From Ephemerocybe angulata (taxonomy: Eukaryota > Basidiomycota > Agaricomycetes > Agaricales > Psathyrellaceae), in the NCBI GenBank assembly GCA_013368325.1, contig JAACJK010000004.1, forward strand, positions 806,001 to 870,000: DNA of 64,000 nucleotides, given 5' to 3'. Below the pieces are notes generated by a model. That model searched no databases and was not told the DNA's origin. It was given only the letters and a program-made list of their open reading frames with translations. Below are positions 21,868-35,300 of the stretch, piece after piece; positions within the stretch are counted from its first letter, which is position 1; each line of letters begins with the position of its first letter. The position numbers were made by a program, and so were the translations under genes.

Positions 21868-24806
21868 ATGTCGGATGATTCGAAGGGGCATACAATTGCG
21901 TAGGCAACTTTATTTCAGGGAAGAAACATAGTGCTAACGGCGTTCAATCAGTCTTATAGGGAAATCCGACTCTGGAAAGACTACTGTGAACCCCCTTTGC
22001 TGTCTTTCGTTGACGGTAAACTCCAGTTCATCAAGGCGGTCCGCGATGCAGCTAGTGCTAGTGGTACATCAAGCCCGCATTCGACTGAGGAAGCACCTAC
22101 TCTGAGCATCGTGGAATACGAGGTGCCGCTTCCGAATGGGCAAGTTTTGACTTTCCTCGACACTCCTGGGTTCGATGGCTATCAGGCGGGGAGTGGAAGC
22201 GCGAGAGAGACTGAGGAGATCCTGCAAGCGCTGGAGGACCAGCTTGCTGCGAAGGGGTGAGTCTCGTTTTCATTGCAGATCGTCGGTCCTTAATGTCAGG
22301 AACGCTAGTACCAAGACCGTCTCCCATGTTTTTGCCTTCTTCAATCCAGACGACATGACTACGACTGAACTCAAGGGCCGTGCCCGACGCACCTTCGAGA
22401 GGCTCTTTCCAACTTCCAAGGTCATATGCATCACCACACGTTGGGATCAGATCGATAATGAGGAAGGTCTTCCACTCACTGTGGAAGAGGCAAGGAGGAA
22501 GGAAGAAAACCTCTATACGACAAGCGAAGGTTTCTTAGGCTATCTACTGGATGATCGGAAGCAGGGAGACCTTCGCTTCCGCTCAGGCCTTCCTGTCGAA
22601 GCCTACTCAACTCCCCAGGATATCATTCTCAAGCTCTTTTCAGAACCGGTAAGCGGTATTCAGGTCGTCGACTTCAGGGTGCTTGCTCATTCGCTAAACC
22701 TAGGGATCAGACACCAGCTTGGAGGAGAAACTGGAAGCGGTGACCAAAGAGCGCGATGAGATTGCTTCTAAATACAATCTCCTTCTCCAGGAGAAAGGAG
22801 ATGCGGCTCCAACGCCCACTACCAACAACCCTGCCCCTGGTCCAAAACACAGTTGCGATGATTCTACCACGGGCCCGAAGGAGGACCTGCGTACTCGGCG
22901 TACTCGGCGGCAGCGACTCCTCGACACGATCAGCAAATTCTCGTCCCAGGTACTCGAGCTGGTAGCTGAGCTCGACAGGGAAGCTCTAGATTCTGCGGAT
23001 GAGTTGAAGGCCATTCATGCGAATTTCGAGGCTGCTTCCACTGCCAAAAAAGAGGCTGAAGCCCGATTTACGGAGGCGCTCGAGAACGTGAAAGCAGTGG
23101 TGGGTGAATATAGGAAACTTCAGGGAGAACATGATTTCCTGAAGGAACAGGAGAAGACTTTGACGACGGAGTTGGATGGACTGCAATCGATGGGAGGTCA
23201 GTCTCCTGTAAGAGCGGTTCCAGGTCAGCAGCAGCGGCTCGCGGGGAGGCTTAAGCGGACGCAAGGCGAGCTCAGAGACACCGAAGATTGGATGGCGATG
23301 ACGGAGGGTGACTATCAAAAAGGATGTCAACAAGTGGAAGGGGCAGCTGCCGAGATAGAGAAGCTGAAGCGGATTGAACAAGGGAGGGAAAGGGAGTTAA
23401 AAGAGTGGTTAACGCCAGAGTCCGAGTGGTTTGCAAAGGAGCGAGATAATTTCGCAACTCTCCACCAGTCTGTGTCTGCCGAACTCGACATCATGCGAGA
23501 GGGGCTGAAGGATAGCTGGGAAGCGGGGCTTGGCGGTAACGCAGTTTTCCTGGCAGGGCTCGGTGGCTACGCCGTCGATCCCGCTATGGTCGAAACCCCA
23601 GGAACCTGGGCTCCGGTCATCGAGTCTTTATACGAATCGCAAGTGGTGCTAGCACTCTCGAAGGAAATGGTCAAGTTCCACTCAGCAGTGCTCGAGCGAC
23701 TCAAGACCCAAGAGGAGAATGCATTCCGAGAATGGAAAAAGGGCGTTGAGGACACCTTTGGACGGCGTACACCGTACTCAGGCTTCAGGAAGTCCTCACT
23801 TCCCCAACTCATCCCGTCGTCTATCACACCTGGGAACTCTCCTCTGGACCCAGCTTCACTCCAGTCTGAACCCGATATACCTCAGGAACTGCCCCCATTT
23901 CCTCCTCCACTCGAGGGGCACGATGGTGCTGTTACGTCCGTTAAATTCTCCTGGGATGGGAAAAGACTTATCTCTGGGGCGCTCGACAACACAGTGCGTG
24001 TGTGGGATGCATCATCAGGCAAAGAACAGAATGTTCTGAGAGGACATAGCGGCAGTGTCACGTCAGTTGCAATCTCAGGGGATGGATCTTGCATTGTCTC
24101 TGGATCCGAAGATAAAACAGTAAGGTTGTGGCATGGGAAGACGGGTGCCGTGCAGAGAGTGCTGGTAGGCCACAGCGGGGCCGTCAAGGCAGTTGCGGTC
24201 TTGTGGGATGGATCACGGATATGCTCTGGGTCAGATGACAGGACGGCGAGGGTGTGGGACGGGTCAACAGGCGACGTACTGTACATCCTGGAAGGGCACA
24301 GCGAGAGGGTCATCTCAGTTGCATTCTCACGGGATGGAACACGGATTGCAACTGGGGGATGGGATAACACAGTGAGGTTGTGGTCACCCGCATCAGGTAA
24401 CGTGCACAAGGGCCATGTACTGGAAGGGCATACCAGCGGAATTCCGTCGCTTGAATTCTCAATGGACGGGAAACAAATTGTCTCCGGATCATACGACAAT
24501 ACAGCGAGGCTTTGGGATGTGTTGACTGGCAAGACGCAGAGGGTTCTGGAGGGGCACAAAGGCTTAGTTACCTCAGTCGCAATGTCCCAGGATGGAACGA
24601 GGATTGTCTCTGGGTCGTACGACAACACGTTGCGAGTGTGGGATGCGTTGACGGGAACGGTCCAGAGAGTCCTAGCGGGCCACAGCAATGTTGTTTGGTC
24701 AGTTGCGTTTTCACCGGATGGAAGACGTGTTGCCTCTGGGGCGTTCGATAACACCATCAGGGTATGGGATCCGAGGACATCTGAATCTCTGTCTCCTGGA
24801 ATTTAG
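21868..24806 (+). CDS. GTPase, coiled-coil and seven-WD40-repeat protein
   Basis: Five exons (21868-21899, 21952-21985, 22027-22256, 22300-22648, 22704-24806) close to a 915-aa frame. Residues 1 to about 215 form a P-loop GTPase of the AIG1-like type: G1 GKSDSGKTT (14-22), G3 DTPGFDG (67-73), G4-like TRWD (145-148). Residues from about 217 to 560 are charged and heptad-like, probably coiled coil. Residues from about 618 to the end form exactly seven WD40 repeats of the highly regular type (EGH..VTSVA.S.DG..IVSGS.DNT.RVWD), enough for a closed propeller. This resembles fungal STAND/NLR receptors in layout (nucleotide switch plus repeat sensor), but with an AIG1-like GTPase instead of NACHT. 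A role in recognition or signalling is inference. Two introns are only 41 and 43 bp. Confidence 0.85.
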
Positions 24807-25323
24807 CGTCAATTTAGCCCATCCGACGGAAGGTCCGAACAGTGGACAATTCTTTCCATCGCCTATGCACCCTTTTTTCTACTTCATTCGTTATTTGTAC
24901 ACGCTCTTTCTATTTCGCTTCCTATCTAATATCATCATTTTTCGCAGCTCCTCACTTCCTTCCCTTCTTTTATGGGGTTTACTTGTTGCTGGGCACGTCA
25001 ATTCAAGTTCGAGTTACTGGACAATGTATTCCTAGTCAGCAGCATCGGAAGACTGTCCCTTGAAACCGAGCGTCATGACAGCAGTAAAGTCGCAATAAAG
25101 TCATTCAGCTCGTTGGACTTTGTGGCAAGCTCATCGTCGGAGCCTGTCGGTTTGAACCTTGGCCCTTGGTTGCCGGGCGCTTACTGAATGATCAACAGGT
25201 CGAGGAGAGTTTTGCATATAACAGGATCCAGCGTTCTATTTGTGCGATTGGTCTCTAGTACTTCTACTCGTTAGATACAACATGATTGAATAGCATCCAC
25301 TCCCTTTCACCTCCTTCGCAACA
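24807..25323. other. Convergent 3' region between the GTPase-WD40 gene and LTN1
   Basis: About 520 bp between two converging genes, presumably both 3' UTRs. T-rich around 24870-24970. No gene is supported. Confidence 0.6.
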
Positions 25324-28300
25324 TCAAATAATATTCGAACGGCACAATGGGCAGGACGAAGAATGACTGGTGTTAAACCACTTGTACAAACATCCCGCGT
25401 GGAACCTATTCCGACATGTCTTGCATGGCTTCTTCGGGAGGCTCCCGTCCGACACGCTGATGATCGAATAGCAAATCGCACATTCTACCTGCCCCTCGAA
25501 GTGCAAGGTTACGTTCTTTTTCCAAAGGCTCAAACCATCGACGATACGGCCATTCTGTCGACACCCCGTCAGCTTAAATCCTCTAGGACAGATAAGAGTC
25601 CACGTACGTGCGTCCAAATAGTTTGCTGCACCCCGAGCACCCAAGCCCTCCAGCGATTTTCGTCCACCCCAACGCGTTTCTCATCCCGCACTTCGATCTT
25701 GTGCAAGGGCCAATCTGGCGGGATCTTCAGCTTGATCTCCAACTGATGTTCATCAACAACGTAGGCAGCGATGACCTCGCTGTTGCCTCCAACGACCTTG
25801 ACAGAAAGACCTTCACCCGTAAGTTCCGCGATCCCTTCAGGTGATTTGAGGTGGGATAGCTCTGCTCGGATGATGAGAGGCGAGAACTGTTGGCTGGTCA
25901 ATGTCGTGATCGCGTTGTTGAGTTGCCGGTCCTTGCACCCTAGAACCCATGCTGCGACGAGGGACGGAACGCTGAGCAATGCCCGATAATAGAGGTGCGC
26001 TGCAAGAGCTGGTGCCGATATGGGCTCATAGTCTACTCTGGTTAGTTACCAGTCGCAAAGAAAGATGCAGATAGACAACTCACAAGGAACATAGAATTCG
26101 TCTACGGCCCATAACTCCACCTTCACCGCCTTGTTCAGCCCCTCGTCCAATCTCAGGATCTGGACGATGAAAGGCAGTAGCCTCGAACCAACGATGTCAA
26201 GGTTCCTCAGCTGCTCGATATACATGGACTTGACTTTCAATGACTGCGGACTGTATCAGCCTCTGCTTAGAATGAGAAGTGATTCCCACATACCACATCC
26301 TTGAACAAGTCGAAGACAAGCATCCAGCCCAACATCCACCCAAAGAGATCGCCTTCCTCATCACGCTGAATGATGCTGATCAGTTCCTTGGGAAGCAGAC
26401 TGGGGCCTTCATCTTTGGCCACCTCCTTGGGCTTCTTCCTTCTTATCCTACCATCCTTCCGTCTACCCACTTTCTGCTTCTCTACCGGCGGAGCCGGCGC
26501 CTCGACAGGAGCTTCCACAAGACTAGGAATCTCGCCATCTTCTCCTGGTGTAACAGTCACCGCTTCTCCTTCGGCCTCACCATTAGCATCGCCCATACTG
26601 CCCACCCCCACCTCGATAACAATCCACTCCGTCCTCTTTTCTGCTGCCTGCTTCAACATCCCATAGCTCAACTTCTGAACTTCAACTGACGAGTCCGCCA
26701 CCAGATGACACATTTTACCCAGCGTCTCCTGGTCGATCAACTCTCCAGGCAGGCTCTGCACGATTGACAGGACAAGCTCACGGCACACCGAACGAGGCAC
26801 AGAGAGTGTCTTGCCGGCGGTGGCGTCCCCTTCCTCTGTTTCTTCTGTGAAGTTTGATCAGAGGGTTGATGTACAAATCTCCAGATGGAAACCTACCTTC
26901 CAAGAGGAGATCCCTCACGTTTCCAAGGACTGCAACTCTCCGTTTGCTCCACTCCGCTTTCAGCTGTTTGTTCGTCCGGACGAGATCTTCCATTACCCGG
27001 ACAAACCTCAAAGCATACGAGAGTCCAAGAAGCGAACTCTCGTCCTCCAGTGTAGCGTTCTGTCGAACTGGGTTAAACATCAATTAACGATAAACGAGTT
27101 CAGATAACTTACCTCCAACGTTGTCTCAAGAACGTCCCACATGAAGTCCCAGTGCTTTCCAGGCACATTCTGGAGAATTGGCGACAACCCAATGAACACA
27201 GCCAACATCGCGCTCTCCAAGTCCTCGCTTGGTACTTCGTCATCATCATCCTCGCTCTCATCCTCGTCCGCCTTGCCCTGCCCTTCTACCCATTGCTGAC
27301 ATGCTCGTGCTACGTTCACTGCCCTTTGCACGGGTAGCATGATCACATCGCTTGGTCCCCTCTTCGCTCCTCTGCCTTTGATCACGTTAAATACGCTGGT
27401 CGGAGCGTCCTCGGCATCGTCGTACGGAACACAAGCGGCCAATGTCCTCAACAGTTCCAATCCCTCTGCATTGGCCTTGTGCGAGGGTACACCGAGAAGG
27501 GACGCAGCGAACTCGTTCCGCGCACGATCGAGTTTCGGAGAGTCTACCCCAGTCGAAGTGATTGTCGCCAGGATAGTCACAGAAGTCAAAGGAGCTGTTG
27601 AGAGTGTTAGCAAACAAATGAAGAATGATATGCTTCATTGACTTACCAACACGCTCGATCTTCCTTGCATACACTACCCACCCATCCATTTCGGTTTTAC
27701 CCATCCCCATTCCGCCAGCCGTCTCATCATCCTCATCAGCATCAGCATAGAGTCTCTCCAAAAGCCTCCTCACAACCCTTCCATTCAGCACAACAGCATT
27801 CCTCACCGCCCTCCTCTGCTCATTCACACCCCACCCCTCCACTGCAGGCGCCACTCCCGCCTTCATATCCATCTCACCCTGCACAGCTCTCCCAATCCAA
27901 TCAAGCGCCATATTCGATAGAACGTTCATGGTAGCATGCACAGTCTTCTTCACCCCTCCCATACCCTCCACACCGCCAAATCCGACAGCCGAGGTAGCGT
28001 TGGCCCCAGCAGAAGGCGCCTTCAAAGAGGCTAGAGCGAGCGAGTCAAGAACATACCTCTTCCATGGCTCCCTCCCACCAACAACAAGCAACACATACGT
28101 CATCACCTGCTCAATCTTCGTAATCACCTCCGCCAAACTCAACACCTCCCTATCCCCTTCACCCACAGGAACAAGTTCCCCAAACACCTTCTGAACCGTT
28201 TCCTCAGACCCGAGGGTGGAAGGCACGCAAATCCCATCCCACGCACAAACCTCGACGACGCCGAGATGCCTCATAAACTCGACACCCTCCCAGCTCTTCG

Positions 28301-31300
28301 CACAGGCCCTGTCCCTCGAGAAAACAGTCGCGAGCGCAGTCACACCCCTCGCATACGCACTGTATCCATACCTATCGTAGCCCGAGATGTCCACCCCCAG
28401 ATACTCATTTCCAGCAGAGAGAGGAGCCAAAGATGACGAGATCATCACCGGCGTGGAGTATGGGTATGCTGTGGGAGGAGGAACGAGCGGTTCCAAGACA
28501 CCCATACTAGGATCGGCGTTCAAACCAGGGAGGAGTAAGGAAAGGAGGGTATCCAGCTCCTGGACGGTCGGCATAAAGTCCATCATTGTATCGGCGCTAA
28601 ATTCGGGATGATCTGAGAAGAAGGAGGGTCCAGTCGCCGACCCAGTGGAAGGAGGCGTCAACAGCAGCGTCAGAACAGTTTGAGGTCTATGAACCGGACC
28701 AAGTCAGGAACTATCGACTTTTTGAGGAAAAGATACTCACAAGAACCTCGATTTGGTTCCAATGATCAATCCCTTCAACCTCTGTCTAACCTCTCTCAAC
28801 CCTTTCGTAGCCTTACTGTGCCCTTTCTCTGCATCCTTCCCGGCTTCGAGTGCAGCCTCGAACCACTTCTCCCATAGCCCAGCGGCCAGGCTGAAGCTCT
28901 TCTCTCCCTGCGAATTTCCTTGTTCGTCGTGGATGCCTTCGCACAGAGGCAAAAGATAGGCGAATAAGAAAGCATCGGATGCAAGGTCATCAGCTGGAGT
29001 AGACTCTCGAGGGCCCTTTGATGCTAGGATGACGCCATAAGTCGTAGACACGAGACTAAACAAGGTTTCGAAGGTCGTCCACGAAACCAAGCCACCCGTT
29101 TGGCTCCTCCGGGTTTCAACCGCGTCCAAGGAAGGGTCATCGAAGACGGTCTTAATTTCGCTCTTCAGCGAAGCGCACAACGTCTCAAAGACACCCGAAA
29201 ATGCAGATCTCGAGATGAAGTAGTCTGGATAAATTTCAAATCAGTTTCATCGATCCCGATGAACCTGACACTGACTCACCATGATGCACCAAGATCCCTC
29301 TCACAACGTCTACCTTCGTCCCACCCTCCAAACTCACCACGCTCTTCCCAATAAGATCATCCAGCACGCCTTCCTCCCCACCCTCCCCATAAAGCCTCAG
29401 ACAATCCGGAAGCTTCCCCGCCTGCGCCGCGTCCACAAGCACCTTCAACACCCTCCCACGCTCGGCCTCATCGCTCCCATCCTCCGAGTCTGCCAACTTC
29501 ACCAAAACCGATGACCAAGCCTTCCTCGAGACCTCCATGCCTTCCTGACCTTGGCTCTGACCTCGATACGCTAGAATAGATAGAAAGACTGCCGGAGAGT
29601 CTTTCATGAGCTCGTACGCCCTATTCGCCAACAACTCGTCCAAGCGGTCCCGGAACTCCGTGCTAACTGAAAAGAGACCCTCCTTGAACGTTTCCAGAAG
29701 GTCCGTGAGTAGCTGCTGTCGCTGTTTGACGACGGAGGCTTCATCGCTTGGCGAACTACTCATTGACTTCTCCGCCAACTGCGCAATGGTAACGTTCACC
29801 TTCCCACTCCATTCTTCAGAGGCTTTCGCCTCGTTCCGTAACTCCTGAACAACCCTTGAAACCATCGTCGAATGGCCAAGAGCCGCAGAGAATATCCCTG
29901 CACTAATCACACCCCAAGCGACATTAGAAAGCTCTGCTTTCCACGTTATTATGCGATCGATTCAAGAATTGGAGGTACGTACCAGGGTCGATTTCCTTCA
30001 GACTCTCGATAGTCTTCATGATACTCTTCGCCAACTCCTTCTCCGCAATCTTCAACTTCCCCTCCACAGCTTCATCCCAGACCTTTTTCATTTGATCCGT
30101 CACGATCTTTTTCGAAAACGTGCCGACGTCTAACTCGCCTTCACTTGTTGTAAGCAGCTTAGTCAAGACTTCAGGCGACGTCGACGAGGACAATGACAGT
30201 ACTCGCTTGAGGATGAGGACCATGCATTCGAGGAGGGAGGATAGGAAGGCCGCCGCCGAGGCCATTCTGTTTAAGGAACTTAAAGCTCTACCGTCCAGCG
30301 CTGCCCAGAACGAGGAGAATAAATCTTCTAACGGTGTTGACGAAGACGAGGCGAGTATCTGTGGCACACGGTGAGCCAGACAGGTCCTAATTGGCGTGAA
30401 AGGGTGATCGGGGACTTACGGACGGCGAAATCGTCGACAACACGATGACGACCGTTGGATAGCCCTGTATAGGCGATCCAGAACATCCGAGCTGTAAGAA
30501 CTGCAAGAATTCCTGGTAGGCAGCAGAAGGCACTGCCGGTAACGTTGATGTGCTTGGTTTCTCCTCGTTACCACCTTCGTCTTCCGAGTCATCCTCCTCC
30601 TTGTCGTCCTGGCCGGCTTTGACCTCCAGTTCCCACGAATTGGGATACTCTACACAATCATGAGAAGGGTATAAAGTCTCAAGTCAATGACACGCTACCT
30701 TTGAGAAAGAGGAGTAGGGGATACCACATTGCTGACTGTACATTAGAATCGGTCTCAATGAATGCCGACCGTAGGATAGCGCGCGCCAATTCCGACGCGA
30801 TGTCTTGAAGGGCGCCTGAAACTTTAGATTAGCTTGCGACATGAAATACAAACCTGAGATACATACCCTTCTTGGTCGAGAATAGGGTCAAAAGTAAGTT
30901 CCACATGTTCTTCCTGACGGCCGACTGTCCGTACCCGAAGCACTCCAGGTCGATCCACGACACGAATTGGTTGGGTTGCAAAGAGGTCAAGAATGCAGGG
31001 TTCCCAAACAGTGCGAGCAAGGTCTCTGGAAGACTATCCAATGCCTCTGAACACACAGTCAGCCCCGGCTCATCGAAAGGACAGAGAAAGACATACCCAG
31101 GATCCATTTCAGTGCTCCCAATGCTCCAAACCTCAGCCTGGCCTTCCGATCCTGCTCTTCCTCCTCGCTTTCTTCAAGTTTACTCCTCAGGAGCTGCTCT
31201 GGGTTATCTTTCTTTGGTTGGACGGCCGGCGTCGACCTGCCTGACCCCTTCCTCGATTGCGGCATTGGCGTAACCGACGGCTGAACGGGGTTCAAGTACG

Positions 31301-32077
31301 CGTAGATGCCAGCAGGGTCCAACGCAATCCTTTGAACGAACTCCACAAGCGCAGTCTGGAAAGAATCTTCTAACTTGAACTGCCCAGGCTTGTCGCCGAT
31401 TGCGTCCTTCCATGACTTCATGGCGGCTGTGGCGACCGTCCGGTCGACATCGTTCGCTGCGACACACCACGACCCAAGGATACTCTCGGCTTGAGATGTA
31501 GACGCAGTTTCCTTCAAGAAGAAGAATAGCTGCTCCCGTACAGGTGCGATCTGGAGTAACGATGCGTGAAGGGATGCAGTTAACGCCCGTACGCGTCTTG
31601 ATGGATGCAAGAACAGTGCAGAGACATGGTGAAGCTATGAACCAAATTAACATTGCATTTGGAAGCCAGTACACAGAAACATACCCAGACGGGTAGCATC
31701 TCTACCACGGTGTACTCCAAAACTTCATTCTCCTCTCCCTTTCCATTCAAGCACTTGTCTATCCACCCGGCTTGTAACTCCTCCAATGCCCTGATCTTGG
31801 TGACCTCTGCCTTTTTGTTAAAGCTCCTCAGCACAATAAGCAAGTCTGCTGGTAGAGAGTGCGCTAGTCCTGTTGTCTCGAGAGGATCCGGCTGTACAGG
31901 CGCAGGCTTCACCGGAGGGATGTAAATCTTCTGTCTCGGCTCCTTCTTCCCTCGCTCCTTCTTGCCCTTCTTCGTCTTGGGCACGGACTCTTCTGGTGGC
32001 GGCTGAGCATTCTTTTTTGCGTGTTTCTTTCGAGTTCCGGCGGTAGCAGAGGACTTGCCGTGGGTTCCTTTGCCCAT
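25324..32077 (-). CDS. LTN1: Listerin (LTN1/RKR1), E3 ubiquitin ligase of ribosome quality control
   Basis: A large multi-exon gene. The N-terminus MGKGTHGKSSATAGTRKKHAKK is the conserved basic Listerin start. The body is a long HEAT-like helical array spread over many exons (for example 31059-31610, 29924-30367, 29236-29910, 27387-28661, 26267-26800). The C-terminus is an RWD-like segment followed by a terminal RING: CAICYSIISVSDG, KPCKTCRNRFHAGCLYKWF and SSSCPLCRSNII then stop at 25324. Listerin binds 60S subunits carrying stalled peptidyl-tRNA with Rqc2/NEMF and ubiquitinates the nascent chain. The RING as the very last element and the start motif make the identification secure. Introns are short (about 50-60 bp) and numerous; the individual splice sites were not all resolved. 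Confidence 0.93.
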
Positions 32078-32694
32078 AGTCGAGGATGGACGCAGCGGAA
32101 GACGTCAATGACGATTCGGATCCGGCCTGATATCAGTCATGGTGGCTGTGTTAATCTCATCACGTGCTATGAGCGCCTAAATCTCGATGCGCAGAGCTTG
32201 TGCAAGCGTTACGCCGCATCAATTGCGCTTTACCTTTCTGAGCCTCGAGCAAGCCAGAATCGCAGGAGGGGCACAGCGGATACAATTTACCAGTTTCACT
32301 CTTCACGTATGGGGAGTGTATCGTCTCGTCTTCGGGGTGAGCTTATCGCACAAAGCAGTTGGGGGCACACCGATTTGATTTTCAAGTATGCGCACAACAG
32401 GGTATAGTCCAAGAAACAATGTACAATAGAGATACGAAGCATTTTAGAGCCCACGAATAAATACTAACTAACTACCTAGAGAGAAGTAGCACTGCAAGCA
32501 AGATATAGAGTAAACCAGATAAGCAGAAGATACATAAGCGACAACTTCGCCCTAAATACCAAAATACCCCTGCGTTCATTCACTAGAGCTAGGAGGCTAG
32601 ATAGCTCTTTTCACGCTGATCCGAGGACAGAGGCCCAAAGCTCCCCCAGAATTCGAGGCATCTTTGCCCAAGAGCACCCTACATGTGCGACGCC
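32078..32694. other. Intergenic: LTN1 promoter and 3' UTR of MYND gene A
   Basis: About 620 bp between two minus-strand genes. No gene is visible. Confidence 0.6.
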
Positions 32695-35173
32695 CTAATC
32701 AAGGTTGTTAATTTGCGACTTGTCCTCGGAGACCGTCGGCTTGGGTGGCTCTCGTCCACAGCGTTTCTTATGTTCAGCCCAATGGGCCTTCTGACACGTC
32801 CCATCGCAGTACCTGGACACAGCGACCAATGTTAGTCCCAACTGCAAAACCCCAAATCTTTGGTGAACATACCTCGCCTTCTCGCAGCCCGAACACTTCT
32901 TAAGCGACGCGCTCGGATTCCCGCAATGCGAGCACCGATACAGCGAGACCGTATTCGCGTTCAACTTCGGGTGCGTATGCCACTTCTTCGGCTTCTCTTC
33001 TTCCTTTCCGTGTTCGCCATGGTCGTGCCCGTGTTCCTCACCCGCAGGATGGTCACAATCGAGGTGTAAGTCATCCAACCAGGCAGCAAGGTCATCCTGC
33101 ATCTGGTCGGGAGCGACTTCCGGCAACTTTTCCCCCCCGGAAGCACGCTCAAAGATGTCGCTGTACTTTGCAACGGACTGTTTAAAGAGTCTGACGACCG
33201 TTTCCTGCGTGAGGCGCAGCATAGTTTTTGGAGGACCAAGCCCGAGAACTTTGCTAAATCCATCCGCAACCTTGAGGACTTCAAGGGCTTCCTATTTGCA
33301 TCGACAACCGTAGTCAGTCTACGTGTCTCGAAAATAGTGAAGGAAGCTTCCTACCTTAACTTCGGATAAATCTTCGGTCACAGTCTCCGAGACCACAGCC
33401 GTCAGGAGAACAAACCAGTACGTGACATTCTTCATGTATCGGCTGTCGGGTGGTGCCTCCTGAATGTACCTCCTAGCATCCTCCAACGCGCTCGTCAAGA
33501 ACGCAACGCCCACAGCCCACTTGTTATCACCATCCTCCCCATTCGATCTAACCTCCTGCAGCGTCGTCAACCCCAACTCCGCCGAATGCTCCACCGCCCT
33601 CTGCATCAACTGGAACTTGATGAACGGCGTGATAGTCTTACACTTCATGCCCTTCTTCGCAGCGCGCAGACCATTGGTATGGTTAGCGACAAGCGACACT
33701 GCGTAGTGGTAATACGCGAAGTTCGGGTTCTTCTCCAGAGCTTTGCGCGCCTGCTCGGCGGCCTCACCCACGCGCTGGCGCATAATCTTGAATTTGATGT
33801 CAAGGACATTCGCATCGTCCTGCTCGCCCGGGATTCCCCTCGTTCGGATGGCTTTCGCGCAAACGGGAAGAGCATCGGTATATCGCTGGAATGCCATACC
33901 CGGGAAGTTCAGCTGCTCCCGTCGGCCGGTGCGTTCGTTGATGGTCTCGTAGTACCCATCCGCAATCGAAAACTCGGTGGTAACGATGATCTTCGCAAGC
34001 TTCAGTCCAAGTGAGTGTAGATTGAGATCTTGAGGGTACGCCATGATAGCCCTGGTGAAATCCTTGGCAGCTGACAGCGTCGCATATATATCGCAGTTTC
34101 CAAGACCGTAATTCATCATAACGTCCTGGAGTTCGCCTGGCATGGTGTTAATAACCGAGACGAGACGCTGGGGGTCAAGTTGGCGAGTATCGTCCTCAGA
34201 GCCCAATTTGTGGAGACGCATAAGCCCTCCGAGACAAAGTGACCGAAGGTTCCAGTCGTGCGAGCGCAGCCCTGCTATAAGTACTTTGGTGGCTTCTGGC
34301 GCATTCTTGTAGGCGCGGGGGGCGTGCAGTGTCGCAGAAGCGATGAGTTCAGCGCCGTGCTCAATACACGACCGATTCGACGATGATTGGTTCATGCATT
34401 GCACAATGGTGTTGAGAATCCTCGACATGTTCAGTTGATTCAGCACTTTGGGGTGTGTAGGAGAGCCCTCGTTCCCTTCGACGGCGGCACCAACGCAATG
34501 GGCAAGGATGGAGACAACGAGGTCGCCGACTTGAGGGTCGTCGGGATGTTCCTCAGCGACCTTGCAGAGTGCGTCGGAGTGCAACGCAATGTCCGTACGG
34601 ACACCGACGCCTCCATGTTGGGTCACGGTCGTCAGAGCGCGTAACGCCATATACCTCGTCGACTCAATCTCGAGGAGGGGAATGAGCTTCTCCAAGAGGC
34701 CTGTGGGTTAGGAAAGGAACATTGTATCTGGTGTTCTAGAATAATGAATTGGTCAAGGCTTACCCCTTTCGAAAAGCTTATTCCTCAGCAAAGCGTCAAC
34801 AGACATCTTTGCGTAGATCCCAACGATGCTGCCTCTAATTCGTTCATTACTCAGGTTCCTCTGGTACGCGGTGTCCAGCTTCTTGTAAATCGAATCGAAG
34901 TTCAAAAGTATCTTCTTCAACCCTCGACGAGTAGTCATATCTTTGACTCATGGTAAGCTTTGGTGTCCAAGAAATTTGTCCGTACCCACCTGGCAGTTCG
35001 AAGACGCGGCAGAGAAGGTTTACAGCAGGTGTCCACCCGTCGGCATGGTCAACATCATCGACAAATGCATCGCGTAAAGAGAGTTCAGAGGTCGATGCAG
35101 TGACACTGGCTGCCTTTGTCTTGTTCTTCTTCGCCTTCGCAGCAGCTTTTGCGCGACTTCCAGGGCCTGGCAT
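32695..35173 (-). CDS. MYND zinc-finger protein with helical repeat body, paralog A
   Basis: Five exons (35173-34990, 34940-34764, 34700-33355, 33291-32873, 32812-32695) give 747 aa. The start MPGPGSRAKAAAKAKK leads into a lysine-rich tail, then a long all-helical region with an ARM/TPR look (LIPLLEIESTRYMALRALTT; NPNFAYYHYAVSLVA; ALEDARRYIQEAPPDSRYM). A histidine-rich linker (EEHGHDHGEHGKEEE) precedes a C-terminal MYND finger at about residue 686: YRCSHCGNPSASLKKCSGC joined to ARYCDGTCQKAHWAEHKKRC. MYND fingers bind proline-rich partners; the family here is otherwise uncharacterised to me. It is divergent to a full paralog starting at 35301, sharing exon phases. Confidence 0.85.
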
Positions 35174-35300
35174 GGTGGAGGAAACGAAACAAGTCCAGCG
35201 TTGGTGGCGGTGCAACAGCGATCAAATAGCCCCAAACGCGTGGTTAATTGAAAAGTACCGCGCCCACGCGCGTCAATCCACCCCTTTGTTCTCAACCATC
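35174..35300. promoter_or_regulatory. Bidirectional promoter of the MYND pair
   Basis: Only 127 bp separate the two divergent start codons. The stretch holds ACGCGT at 35236-35241 and the palindrome ACGCGCGT at 35266-35273. ACGCGT is the core of the MBF/MCB cell-cycle element in ascomycete yeasts; its relevance here is inference. Confidence 0.6.
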
